From Chitinophagales bacterium (lineage in GTDB: Bacteria > Bacteroidota > Bacteroidia > Chitinophagales > Chitinophagaceae), in NCBI GenBank assembly GCA_020636495.1, contig JACJXQ010000008.1:1488001-1552000 (forward strand): a stretch of 64,000 bases of DNA. Reading direction: 5' to 3'. Below the pieces are notes generated by a model. That model saw nothing but the letters and a program-made list of their open reading frames with translations, was not told the DNA's origin and did not search any database. The translations under genes were made by a program, and so were the position numbers. Of this stretch, positions 16,441-24,541 are shown in pieces. Position 1 is the stretch's first letter; every line of letters begins with the position of its first letter.

Positions 16441-17706
16441 CTACTTCTCCTTATACCCCACCTTATGACCGCTTACAGCAAAATAGAGAATGTACAGGTA
16501 GCAGGGTATGAGTATTATATAAGCTGATGACTGGCTGCCCATCATGTCTATCAGCCAGCCAAATAATGGCGGGATGACCGCACCACCTATGATACCCATA
16601 ATGAGCAATGCGGAGCCTGTTTTTGTGAACTTGCCCAGACCTTTTAAAGACATAGGCCAGATAGCGGGCCACATAATGGCATTGGCAATACCCAATGAAG
16701 CGAGGCAATAAATAGACAAGCGGCCCGAGGTGAGCATGACACATACTGACAATGCAATGCCGAGTGCAGCGCATATTTTCAGCATGGTTTCCTGAGACAT
16801 GAATTTTGGCGTGAGGATGATGCCTAATACATAACCTGCCAGCATACCGCCGAGTGTAAAGCTGGTAAAGAACTTGGCTTCTTCCCCGCTAATGCCCATA
16901 GAGGTTCCGTAAGCTATGATAGAATCACCGGAAATAACTTCGGCACCAACATAGAAGAAAATACCCAGTACGCCAAGGAACAGATATTTGTGGTGCCATA
17001 TAGAGGCGTGAGCACTACTGTCTGTATCGGGGTTTTCTTCCGTATCATTTACTTCGGGAAGGGGAGATAATAATATCAAAACGGCGAGTACCGTCAGCGA
17101 GATAGCAATAGCTACGTATGGGGTAATGATGCGTTGCATCAGCTCATTGAGCAGGTCTGCCCTGGTTGCAGCGTTGGCAGTAGTTTCTAATTGCTCCTGC
17201 ACGCCTAATATGCCTTTCAGTAATAATCCGGCCATGAGTATACTACCTATAGCGCCCGCTACTTTGTTGGCAATACCCATAATGCTGATGCGCTGTGCGG
17301 CGCTTTCTTCAGGGCCGAGTATGGTAACATAAGGATTAGTAGCAGTTTGTAAAATGGTCAATCCCAGCCCTTGTGTAAAGAGCCCGAAAAGGAAAAATGC
17401 ATAACTGCGCTGCATGGCTGCGGGAATAAAAATGGCTGCACCTATAGCCATGATAACAAGGCCCAGGCTCATACCTTTTTTAAACCCTGTTTTGCGCAAT
17501 ATCATAGATGATGGCAGCGCCATAACAAAGTAAGATGCAAAAAAAGCGGTAGCCACTAAGTAGGATTGTGAGTTGGTGAGTTCACAGGCCAATTTAAGAA
17601 AAGGTATCAGGCTGCCGTTGAGCCATGTAATAAAGCCGAATATGAAGAACAGGCACCCTACCAGGAACAAAGAGGTAGCGTATGAGTTTTTATTGTTTGA
17701 CTGCAT
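16441..17706 (-). CDS. Sugar MFS transporter, FucP/GluP type
   Basis: 421 residues with 12 membrane segments. The N-terminus (GCLFFIFGFITWLNGSLIPFLK) and TQGLGLTILQTATNPYVTILGP are hallmarks of the fucose/glucose-galactose H+ symporter branch, and the Gln and Asn in these segments line the sugar site in FucP. It imports a hexose across the inner membrane. The divergent neighbour is a ROK sugar kinase, which would phosphorylate the incoming sugar, so glucose or a similar hexose is likely. Confidence 0.92.
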   Translation of the reverse strand: MQSNNKNSYATSLFLVGCLFFIFGFITWLNGSLIPFLKLACELTNSQSYLVATAFFASYFVMALPSSMILRKTGFKKGMSLGLVIMAIGAAIFIPAAMQRSYAFFLFGLFTQGLGLTILQTATNPYVTILGPEESAAQRISIMGIANKVAGAIGSILMAGLLLKGILGVQEQLETTANAATRADLLNELMQRIITPYVAIAISLTVLAVLILLSPLPEVNDTEENPDTDSSAHASIWHHKYLFLGVLGIFFYVGAEVISGDSIIAYGTSMGISGEEAKFFTSFTLGGMLAGYVLGIILTPKFMSQETMLKICAALGIALSVCVMLTSGRLSIYCLASLGIANAIMWPAIWPMSLKGLGKFTKTGSALLIMGIIGGAVIPPLFGWLIDMMGSQSSAYIILIPCYLYILYFAVSGHKVGYKEK

Positions 17707-17819
17707 TGGTTTAGTTTGTAGCTGAATACCAAGATACAGGAATTGTCGGGAAAGTTTTATTGTTTGCAGAATAAGACTTCGCTATCTGATACGTACTTTT
17801 AAAGCGTCAAAAACAAGAA

Positions 17820-18761
17820 ATGAACAGATCATTTGCCATAGGTATTGATATAGGTGGCACTACTACAACTTTAGGGCTGGCAGACAGGCGTGGGCAGATA
17901 CTGTTGCAGGCTACCATACCCACAACCGGTTTTGAAACGGTAGAGCTTTATATTAAAGCTATTGAAGGAGAGGTGGCGAAATTCATCGAACGTGCGGGCA
18001 GGGATAATATCAATGGGGTAGGTGTAGGTGCGCCTAATGGTAATTTTTATACAGGTGAGATAGTGGATGCCGCCAATATGCCCTGGAAAGGCAGGATACC
18101 CCTGGCTGATATGATGAGCAAAGCCCTGGGGTACAAAGTAACATTGACCAATGATGCTAACGCAACAGCGATGGGAGAGATGATGTATGGTGCTGCCAGG
18201 GGTATGAAAGATATTATCATGGTGACACTGGGTACGGGTGTAGGTAGTGGTTTTGTAGCCAACGGCCAGTTGATATACGGTCATGATGGTTTTGCGGGGG
18301 AGTTGGGGCATGTGATAGCAGTGCGGGATGGCAGGCCTTGCGGTTGCGGGCGAAAGGGATGTATGGAAAGGTATTGTTCTGCTACCGGAATTGTCATTAC
18401 TGCAAACGAGTGGCTGGAAAACCGGGATGATGCATCGTTACTGCGCGATAAACAAGGACAAATAACAGCAAAGGATATTCATGAAGCTGCATTGGCAGGC
18501 GATAAGCTCGCGATAGAGATTTTTGACTATACAGGCAAAATACTCGGCCAGACCCTGGCTGATGCTGTTGCTATTACTTCTCCACAGGCCATCATTTTGT
18601 TCGGTGGGCTGGCTAAAGCAGGTGATGTATTGTACGGGCCTGTAAAAAAATATATGGAAGAGAACCTGCTGAGTATGTTCAAAGACAAAATAGAACTGTT
18701 GCCTTCTGCACTGCCGGATGCTGACGCTGCAATATTAGGTGCCAGCGCACTGGCCTGGTAA
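17820..18761 (+). CDS. ROK-family sugar kinase (probable glucokinase)
   Basis: 313 residues. ATP-binding motif 1 is GIDIGGTTTTLGLAD; the catalytic Asp is in LTNDANATAMGE; phosphate motif 2 is VTLGTGVGSGFV; the ROK zinc site is HV...CGCGRKGCMERY with the upstream GELGH histidine. These match glucokinases more than fructokinases. It is divergent from the FucP-like transporter with 113 bp between starts; the pair forms an uptake-and-phosphorylation unit. A TACTTTTA box lies close upstream. Confidence 0.92.
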   Translation: MNRSFAIGIDIGGTTTTLGLADRRGQILLQATIPTTGFETVELYIKAIEGEVAKFIERAGRDNINGVGVGAPNGNFYTGEIVDAANMPWKGRIPLADMMSKALGYKVTLTNDANATAMGEMMYGAARGMKDIIMVTLGTGVGSGFVANGQLIYGHDGFAGELGHVIAVRDGRPCGCGRKGCMERYCSATGIVITANEWLENRDDASLLRDKQGQITAKDIHEAALAGDKLAIEIFDYTGKILGQTLADAVAITSPQAIILFGGLAKAGDVLYGPVKKYMEENLLSMFKDKIELLPSALPDADAAILGASALAW

Positions 18762-18774
18762 AAGAAGAGACCCC

Positions 18775-18800
18775 GCCCCGGCATGACACCGGAACGGGGC
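18775..18800 (+). terminator. Candidate terminator hairpin after the ROK kinase
   Basis: GCCCCG (18775-18780) pairs with CGGGGC (18795-18800); the loop contains a further CGG-type pairing. No long T-run follows, so confidence is low. Confidence 0.4.
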
Positions 18801-18825
18801 TACTATTCATCTTCCACCTTATCCT

Positions 18826-20055
18826 TTATCTTCCCCTGCTGCCACCTCTCTGGCCGCTGTTGTGTGTTGTATTACTTCTTGCCGGTTGAGACGCCCTTTG
18901 CTGGCTATGTTGTTGCCTTGCAGGCTGAGACATATGCTGATTAGATTGTGGCCTCGCCCTGTCAGGCATGCTCCTGTTGGTGCTTTGCGGCCTGTTTTGT
19001 GTCACATGCCCACGTTGTGGTTGTGTATGTTGTTGCCTTGCAGGCTGGCTCCTCTGTTGTTGCCACGATTGCTGCCTGCGTTCTGTTATACGTTGTTGTT
19101 GCTGTGGTGCCCTCGTATTGGCTGTCCGCGAAGGACGGCTGTTATTTGTTGTATTAGGCCTTGCCTGGTTAGGGCTACTAGCTCTTTGTGTCGAACTCAT
19201 CCTGTTGGGGGTACTGCTGCGCTGATCGTTGTTCCTGCTGCCGCTGTGGTTAGCAGGTGTTGTTCTGCGTTCATTTGCATTCACATAACGTTCAGGGCGT
19301 TCGTTGTTCCTGCTGTTAACAGTCGGGCGGTACACATTCAGTGTATTACCCCTTACCTGAGACCTGCCGGGCTTCATCTCGCTACGTACACCATAAGTGC
19401 GCACGCTACGTCCTGTTACACGTTCTATCTCATTCCTGCGCGGACCTGATATATACCTGTGGTTGTTGTTGATATAGGTATTGTTTATAATGGTTGTGTT
19501 GCGGATGATGGTCGTATTGTACTGCGGACCTCTCCAATAGCTGCTGTAATTCCGCGCGTATATATGCCTTTGTGGTACGAACACCCACCAGTTGGGGCTA
19601 CAATTATAGTTACCTATGGCTACATTGATATTAATACCCGGTGCTATCGGAGCCCAGCCATAATATCCGCCACCATTGCGCCAGCTTACCCATGCAGGGC
19701 CCCAAGTGTTGCCCGGCACCCATATCCAGCCATAATAGTCGTCATAGGTCCAGTTACCGTAGTGGAAAGGAGCCCAACCCCAGTTGTAGTTGGATACCCA
19801 TGTATTACCATATTCGGTCATAGCCCAGTAACCATTGGTATAGTAGGGACGGAATCCATTGCCCACATTCGGCACCCAGCAATAGCCATATTGAGGATAG
19901 TCTATCCATTGTCCGTAGGGCTGCAGATCATTATAAAAGGTCTGGAACGAAACGGAAACATTGGGTTGTGCCTTTAATTCTTTTACCGGAGCAGTAGTTG
20001 CTATCAATGCCATCAACAGCACCACGAAACCCTGTATTTTAATTAACCTGCTCAT
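18826..20055 (-). CDS. YXWGXW-repeat/DUF6600-type secreted protein with basic disordered tail
   Basis: 409 residues from MSRLIKIQGF, with a signal peptide ending near ELKAQ. Residues ~30-170 are rich in Trp, Tyr and Gly with repeated WVSNYNWGWAPFHYGNW, WIWVPGNTWGPAWVSWR and YGWAP segments, as in DUF6600/YXWGXW proteins. Residues ~200-409 are disordered and rich in Arg, Gln, Asn, Ser and Pro (QQQQR, QPARQQH repeats), strongly basic. It should be periplasmic or surface-located. Its function is unknown; the aromatic half may bind carbohydrate or peptidoglycan, which is only a guess. Confidence 0.85.
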   Translation of the reverse strand: MSRLIKIQGFVVLLMALIATTAPVKELKAQPNVSVSFQTFYNDLQPYGQWIDYPQYGYCWVPNVGNGFRPYYTNGYWAMTEYGNTWVSNYNWGWAPFHYGNWTYDDYYGWIWVPGNTWGPAWVSWRNGGGYYGWAPIAPGININVAIGNYNCSPNWWVFVPQRHIYARNYSSYWRGPQYNTTIIRNTTIINNTYINNNHRYISGPRRNEIERVTGRSVRTYGVRSEMKPGRSQVRGNTLNVYRPTVNSRNNERPERYVNANERRTTPANHSGSRNNDQRSSTPNRMSSTQRASSPNQARPNTTNNSRPSRTANTRAPQQQQRITERRQQSWQQQRSQPARQQHTQPQRGHVTQNRPQSTNRSMPDRARPQSNQHMSQPARQQHSQQRASQPARSNTTHNSGQRGGSRGR

Positions 20056-20156
20056 AATTCTGGATTTTGATACATAGTAACATATCCAAGAACGGTTCCA
20101 TCTTGTCACAAAGAACTGTTAAACAGGCTCCTTTAGGTTAATCTTCACATATGGGG

Positions 20157-21302
20157 CTATTTGCTATAAGTGATGCGGTATATCTTGCCGCCATAGTCAT
20201 CTGACACTAAAACAGAACCATCCGGCAATTGTAATATGTCTACCGGGCGCCCCCAGGGTTTGCCATTCTGCAGCCAGCCCTCGGCAAAAGGCTCATAGCT
20301 TATAGCATTATTTCCGTCCAGTTTTACTAAAGTTACCCTGTATCCTATGGGTTCTGTCCTGTTCCATGAACCATGTTCAGCTATCAATACCTGGTTCCTG
20401 TATTCAGCGGGGAACATATCTCCGGTATAGAACTTCATACCTAGTGATGCCGTATGCGGTGCCAGCTTTTGCACAGGTGGTATGTAATTGTCACATGGAT
20501 GCCCCGCTCCAAACTCAGGATCCTGTATATATCCCGCGTGGCAATAGGGATAGCCAAAATGCAGTCCCGGTTCATACGCCCTGTTCAGCTCATCATTGGG
20601 CATGTCATCGCCCAGGTTGTCGCGGCCATTGTCTGTAAACCAGAGGTCGCCTGTTTGTGGGTGCCATGCAAAACCTACTGTATTGCGTATGCCGTTGGCA
20701 TATACTTCATGATCGCTGCCGTCCGCATTCATGCGGGTAATGGATGCGTAACGTTTATCTGTCTCGTTATCGTTGCAGATATTGCAGGGAGCGCCAACGG
20801 GGATATATAGTTTGTCATCCGGGCCGAAGGCAATATACTTCCATCCATGGTGCTTGTCTCCCGGGAAGTCATCGCTTATGAGCACCTTGGCAGGAGGGCG
20901 GGAGAGGTTGTCTTCTATATCATCAAACCGCCATACTTTATCTACCTCAGCCACATACAGGCTGCCATTCCTGAAAGCAACGCCATTGGGCATATTCATA
21001 CCTTCTGCTATCACGTATTTTTTATCCGCTATACCATCATGGTCTTCATCTACCAGTGCATATACTTTGTCTTCGCTCCTGTTGCCGACAAAAAGAGTGC
21101 CTTTTGCCCCCAATGCCATAGAGCGTGCATTGGGTAGGTCATCTGCATATATACTGATGCTAAACCCCTGTGGCAGCTTTATTAATGATAGGAGAGAGTC
21201 TGTTTCTGATGGGGTATAATGCTTAGCCCTGTCGCCGCAGCTATATTGAGTGAATCCGATAATAATGATAATTCCCGCTGTTAACAGTCTTTTCCTGATC
21301 AT
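20157..21302 (-). CDS. Sorbosone/glucose dehydrogenase-like beta-propeller lipoprotein
   Basis: 381 residues. The signal ends in FTQYSC, a lipobox-like site. The body is a six-bladed PQQ-dependent sugar dehydrogenase-type propeller: LPQGFSISIYADDLPNARSM, GTLFVGNRSEDKVYAL, DKHHGWKYIAFGPDDKLYIPVGAPCNIC, NGIRNTVGFAWHP and GDLWFTDNGRDNLGDD. Close relatives are annotated L-sorbosone dehydrogenase; many are uncharacterised. It would oxidise a sugar or sugar aldehyde in the envelope if it binds PQQ, which is not proven here. A TACCTTTA box lies upstream (complement of 21323-21330). Confidence 0.87.
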   Translation of the reverse strand: MIRKRLLTAGIIIIIGFTQYSCGDRAKHYTPSETDSLLSLIKLPQGFSISIYADDLPNARSMALGAKGTLFVGNRSEDKVYALVDEDHDGIADKKYVIAEGMNMPNGVAFRNGSLYVAEVDKVWRFDDIEDNLSRPPAKVLISDDFPGDKHHGWKYIAFGPDDKLYIPVGAPCNICNDNETDKRYASITRMNADGSDHEVYANGIRNTVGFAWHPQTGDLWFTDNGRDNLGDDMPNDELNRAYEPGLHFGYPYCHAGYIQDPEFGAGHPCDNYIPPVQKLAPHTASLGMKFYTGDMFPAEYRNQVLIAEHGSWNRTEPIGYRVTLVKLDGNNAISYEPFAEGWLQNGKPWGRPVDILQLPDGSVLVSDDYGGKIYRITYSK

Positions 21303-21429
21303 AATGGTGCCTGTTGCTTGGTGTAAAGGTAAAGTATTGATTTTACTGATGTTTCGCCCATCCAGCTCATTAATAATTGTTAATGGATGGTTACCCGCTT
21401 GCTAACCCACCGTTAACCGGGGGCGATAT

Positions 21430-21462
21430 TTTGGCAGAGGGGCCTTCATACCCCCATCTTTG
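21430..21462 (+). promoter_or_regulatory. Promoter of tandem secreted paralogue 1
   Basis: TTTG at 21430-21433, 21 nt, then CATCTTTG at 21455-21462 (7 of 8 with TAnnTTTG). The same arrangement precedes paralogue 2. Confidence 0.7.
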
Positions 21463-21518
21463 TATCAACAAAACAACGAACAAACAAAACAATTAAACAA
21501 CAAGCAAAAACAAACAAA

Positions 21519-22082
21519 ATGAAAAAGATAGTATTATTCGCATCGTTCCTTACTTCAATCGGTTTCGCAGCAAACGCTCAAAACCAGGCTAACCAGTCTT
21601 CTTCTGCTTCTCAGACCGTTCAACTGTCTCTGAGTAACGCGATCGAGATCACTTTCACAGGTAACAGCTCTGCTACAGGTGCTGACGTGACTATCCCTTT
21701 CACAACAGTTAACGACTACGCTAACGGTGTTGAAAGTGATGCACAGGAACTGAAAGTACGTTCTAACAAGAATTTCTCAGTAGCTGTTAAAGCTAACGCT
21801 ACAAACTTCTCATACACAGGTAACACTACCCCGGCTCCAACAATGCCTGTAAGTGGTGTTCTGGCAGTAAAAGTAACAGCAAACGGTACAGGTGGTTCTA
21901 TAGCCAGCCCGTTCTCTTCAACTGCTTACTCTACTTTGACAGCTTCTAACCAGGACCTGATCACAGCGGCTGACCGTGGTGGCAACCAGACTTTCAGTGT
22001 AAAGTATAAAGCTACTCCCGGTTTCGCATACCCTGCAGGTACTTACTCAGTAGATGTAGTATACACTGCTACTCAAGAATAA
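21519..22082 (+). CDS. Small secreted beta-rich protein, tandem paralogue 1
   Basis: 187 residues with a signal peptide ending in FAANAQ, then QNQANQSSSASQ and a Thr/Ser/Asn-rich body without cysteine. The C-terminus ATPGFAYPAGTYSVDVVYTA resembles the last strands of pilin-like or WxL-like secreted folds, but I do not recognise a named family. Codons are nearly all the preferred type (GGT, AAC, GCT, CTG, TTC), which suggests very high expression. The leader is about 50 nt of A and C with almost no G or T. From residue 40 on it is identical to paralogue 3 except for one position. Confidence 0.85.
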   Translation: MKKIVLFASFLTSIGFAANAQNQANQSSSASQTVQLSLSNAIEITFTGNSSATGADVTIPFTTVNDYANGVESDAQELKVRSNKNFSVAVKANATNFSYTGNTTPAPTMPVSGVLAVKVTANGTGGSIASPFSSTAYSTLTASNQDLITAADRGGNQTFSVKYKATPGFAYPAGTYSVDVVYTATQE

Positions 22083-22106
22083 TAGTCTCTCCCGAAATAG
22101 TGAATT

Positions 22107-22133
22107 AAAGGAGCCCCGTAAGGCTCCTTTTTT
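22107..22133 (+). terminator. Intrinsic terminator of paralogue 1
   Basis: AAAGGAGCC (22107-22115) pairs with GGCTCCTTT (22122-22130), followed by TTT. Confidence 0.9.
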
Positions 22134-22235
22134 CGTTTTTAGATATTGTTGTTTTTCGATTGTTTTATTTTTCACAACTCGTTTGTTAATAGCGGGTTAT
22201 GTGTTTTTTAAACGCCTGTTAAGCACATTGCATTT

Positions 22236-22268
22236 TTTGGCATAAGCCCCTTGCATACCCCATCTTTG
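22236..22268 (+). promoter_or_regulatory. Promoter of tandem secreted paralogue 2
   Basis: TTTG at 22236-22239, 21 nt, then CATCTTTG at 22261-22268, the same geometry as paralogue 1. Confidence 0.7.
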
Positions 22269-22319
22269 TGTCAACAAAACAACCAACCAACTAAATAAAC
22301 AAACACAAAACAAACAGTT

Positions 22320-22868
22320 ATGAAAAAGATCATTTTAAGCACCGTTTTAGCAATTGCAGGTTTGGCCGCCCAGGCACAAAACCAAGCCAACCAGAACGCC
22401 GCAGCTGACCAATCAACAAAACTGGCATTAAGTAATGCCATAGACATCAGTTTCTATTCTATGTACTACGGCGGTACGCAAACCATGACCTTCAACAATG
22501 TAAATGACTATGCTAATGGCGTAACTACCGGCTGGCAGATACTGATCGTAAAATCTAATAAGAATTACGATGTCAGTGTAAAAACCAATGCTGCAAATTT
22601 TACTTATAGCGGTAATACCACACCTGCTCCTGTAATGCCTGTTTCTGCCCTGAATGTAGGGCTGTTCATTAACAATACAGGAGGTACCCCTTCTAACACA
22701 TTCTGGAACAAATTCGCCCCACTGGATGAGGCTCCGCAAACGCTGATAACCAATGGACAAAAGGGTGGGTTCCAGTATTTCTTTACGAGGTACAAAGCCA
22801 CTCCCGGTTTTGCATATCCTGCAGGTACCTACACAGCAGAGGTGATATATACCGCTACACAGAAATAG
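22320..22868 (+). CDS. Small secreted beta-rich protein, tandem paralogue 2
   Basis: 182 residues with a signal peptide ending in LAAQAQ and the shared NQANQ...STKLALSNAIDISF and NFTYSGNTTPAPVMPVSAL segments. The C-terminus ATPGFAYPAGTYTAEVIYTA matches paralogues 1 and 3. The centre is divergent, with aromatic insertions (YSMYYGG, WNKFAPLDE). Its codon choice is more average than that of its two neighbours, so it is probably less strongly expressed or older. Same promoter geometry, A/C-rich leader and own terminator. Confidence 0.83.
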   Translation: MKKIILSTVLAIAGLAAQAQNQANQNAAADQSTKLALSNAIDISFYSMYYGGTQTMTFNNVNDYANGVTTGWQILIVKSNKNYDVSVKTNAANFTYSGNTTPAPVMPVSALNVGLFINNTGGTPSNTFWNKFAPLDEAPQTLITNGQKGGFQYFFTRYKATPGFAYPAGTYTAEVIYTATQK

Positions 22869-22888
22869 TATTTACCCTTATTGAGATG

Positions 22889-22922
22889 GCGGGGAGGTCT
22901 TTATATACCTCTCCGCTTTTTT
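22889..22922 (+). terminator. Intrinsic terminator of paralogue 2
   Basis: GCGGGGAGGT (22889-22898) pairs with ACCTCTCCGC (22907-22916) with one mismatch, then six T residues. Confidence 0.85.
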
Positions 22923-22973
22923 GTTAACGGTTGGTTAGCGGGTTGCAAACACATGGTTAACCGGGCTTAAATA

Positions 22974-23005
22974 TTTCTCAAATGTGTACCAGCGTCGCAT
23001 CTTTG
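22974..23005 (+). promoter_or_regulatory. Promoter of tandem secreted paralogue 3
   Basis: CATCTTTG at 22998-23005 with a weaker upstream TTTC at 22974-22977. Confidence 0.6.
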
Positions 23006-23078
23006 TATCGTCAATAACGACAAACACAAACAACAAACATTTTTAAACAAACAACCAAACTAACAAAAACAAACAATT

Positions 23079-23639
23079 ATGAAAAAGATCATCGCAATCG
23101 CAGTTTTCGCTTCTTTCGGTTTCGCAGCTAATGCTCAAAACCAGGCTAACCAGACCTCTTCTGCTTCTCAAACTACCAACCTGGTACTGAGCAACGCAAT
23201 CGAGATCACTTTCACAGGTAACAGCTCTGCTACAGGTGCTGACGTGACTATCCCTTTCACAACAGTTAACGACTACGCTAACGGTGTTGAGAGTGATGCA
23301 CAGGAACTGAAAGTACGTTCTAACAAGAATTTCTCAGTAGCTGTTAAAGCTAACGCTACAAACTTCTCATACACAGGTAACACTACCCCGGCTCCAACTA
23401 TGCCAGTAAGTGGTGTTCTGGCAGTAAAAGTAACAGCAAACGGTACAGGTGGTTCTATAGCCAGCCCGTTCTCTTCAACTGCTTACTCTACTTTGACAGC
23501 TTCTAACCAGGACCTGATCACAGCAGCTGACCGTGGTGGCAACCAGACTTTCAGTGTAAAGTATAAAGCTACTCCAGGTTTCGCTTACCCTGCAGGTACT
23601 TACGCAGTAGACGTAGTGTACACTGCTACTCAAGAATAA
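23079..23639 (+). CDS. Small secreted beta-rich protein, tandem paralogue 3
   Basis: 186 residues; signal peptide ends in FAANAQ. After residue ~39 the protein matches paralogue 1 except Ala for Ser near the end (TYAVDVV against TYSVDVV). At DNA level that part shows about ten differences in some 445 bp, nearly all synonymous, while signal peptide, leader and terminator differ. Highly biased codons again imply strong expression. A role as an abundant surface or extracellular structural protein is inferred only from this. Confidence 0.85.
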   Translation: MKKIIAIAVFASFGFAANAQNQANQTSSASQTTNLVLSNAIEITFTGNSSATGADVTIPFTTVNDYANGVESDAQELKVRSNKNFSVAVKANATNFSYTGNTTPAPTMPVSGVLAVKVTANGTGGSIASPFSSTAYSTLTASNQDLITAADRGGNQTFSVKYKATPGFAYPAGTYAVDVVYTATQE

Positions 23640-23660
23640 TTGTCTCTCTCGATGTAATAA

Positions 23661-23690
23661 AAACAAGCAGCCCCGTAAGGCTGCTTGTTT
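23661..23690 (+). terminator. Intrinsic terminator of paralogue 3
   Basis: AAACAAGCAGCC (23661-23672) pairs perfectly with GGCTGCTTGTTT (23679-23690). Confidence 0.9.
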
Positions 23691-23723
23691 TGTTTTATGC
23701 GGGCCTGTATTTATCTTCAAATT

Positions 23724-24407
23724 ATGCAACCACTATTACTATTACACGGGGCTATAGGAGCCGCTGATCAACTTGAGGGCATTGCTGCTGAACTGGAAAA
23801 TACATATAAAGTATATACACTTGATTTCAGTGGTCATGGAGGACGTCCATTTGCGGCAGAGCCATTTTCTATAGCCTTGTTCGCAATGGATGTATTGGAC
23901 TTTATGGAGTCTGAGAAGCTGGATAAAGTATCCATATTTGGTTACAGTATGGGCGGGTATGTGGCTATGTACCTGGCCAAATATCATCCCGGTAAAGTGG
24001 ATAAGATAGTGACACTTGCAACAAAATTTCATTGGGACGAAGCAACAGCAGAAAAGGAAGTGAAGATGCTGAATGCGGAAAAGATACAGGAAAAACTGCC
24101 TGCTTTTGCTGATGCACTGGCTAAACGCCACGCACCCAACAACTGGAAAGATGTATTGCAGAAAACCATTGATATGCTCCGTAACATGGGGCAGGATAAT
24201 CTGTTGAAATTAAATGAGTACAGCTCGATAGAGCATAGCTGTATGATATTATTGGGCGACAGGGACAAAATGATCACCCTGGATGAAACGCTGGATGTGT
24301 ACAGAACCTTACCCAATGCGCAGATGGGCATGTTGCCTGCCACACATCACCCTATAGAACAGGCGAATATTCCTTATTTGCTATTTTATATCAGGCAGTT
24401 TATTTAG
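23724..24407 (+). CDS. Alpha/beta hydrolase
   Basis: 227 residues from MQPLLLLHGAIG. The oxyanion region is LLLHGAIGAADQ, the nucleophile elbow GYSMGGYVAM, the acid GDRDKM and the histidine ATHHPIEQ, so the triad Ser/Asp/His is complete. No signal peptide, so cytoplasmic. The size and short lid fit the MhpC/BioH-like group; a specific ester or acyl substrate cannot be inferred. The first codons lie only 34 bp after the terminator of the upstream secreted paralogue. Confidence 0.88.
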   Translation: MQPLLLLHGAIGAADQLEGIAAELENTYKVYTLDFSGHGGRPFAAEPFSIALFAMDVLDFMESEKLDKVSIFGYSMGGYVAMYLAKYHPGKVDKIVTLATKFHWDEATAEKEVKMLNAEKIQEKLPAFADALAKRHAPNNWKDVLQKTIDMLRNMGQDNLLKLNEYSSIEHSCMILLGDRDKMITLDETLDVYRTLPNAQMGMLPATHHPIEQANIPYLLFYIRQFI

Positions 24408-24541
24408 TAGTTGCTTACCTGCGACATCAACATTTCAGTTGCGGCATTGTTAAACTTATACCAGCATTGGCAGGCTCTATGTCTTCTTAGCCATTTATTA
24501 ACATGCATAGGCGTAGATTTACATACCCAAAAACACACGTT

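Noticed and set aside
18862..19449. Long antisense frames opposite the YXWGXW protein
   Set aside because: Low-complexity sense codons produce Cys/Leu-rich mirror frames without family features.
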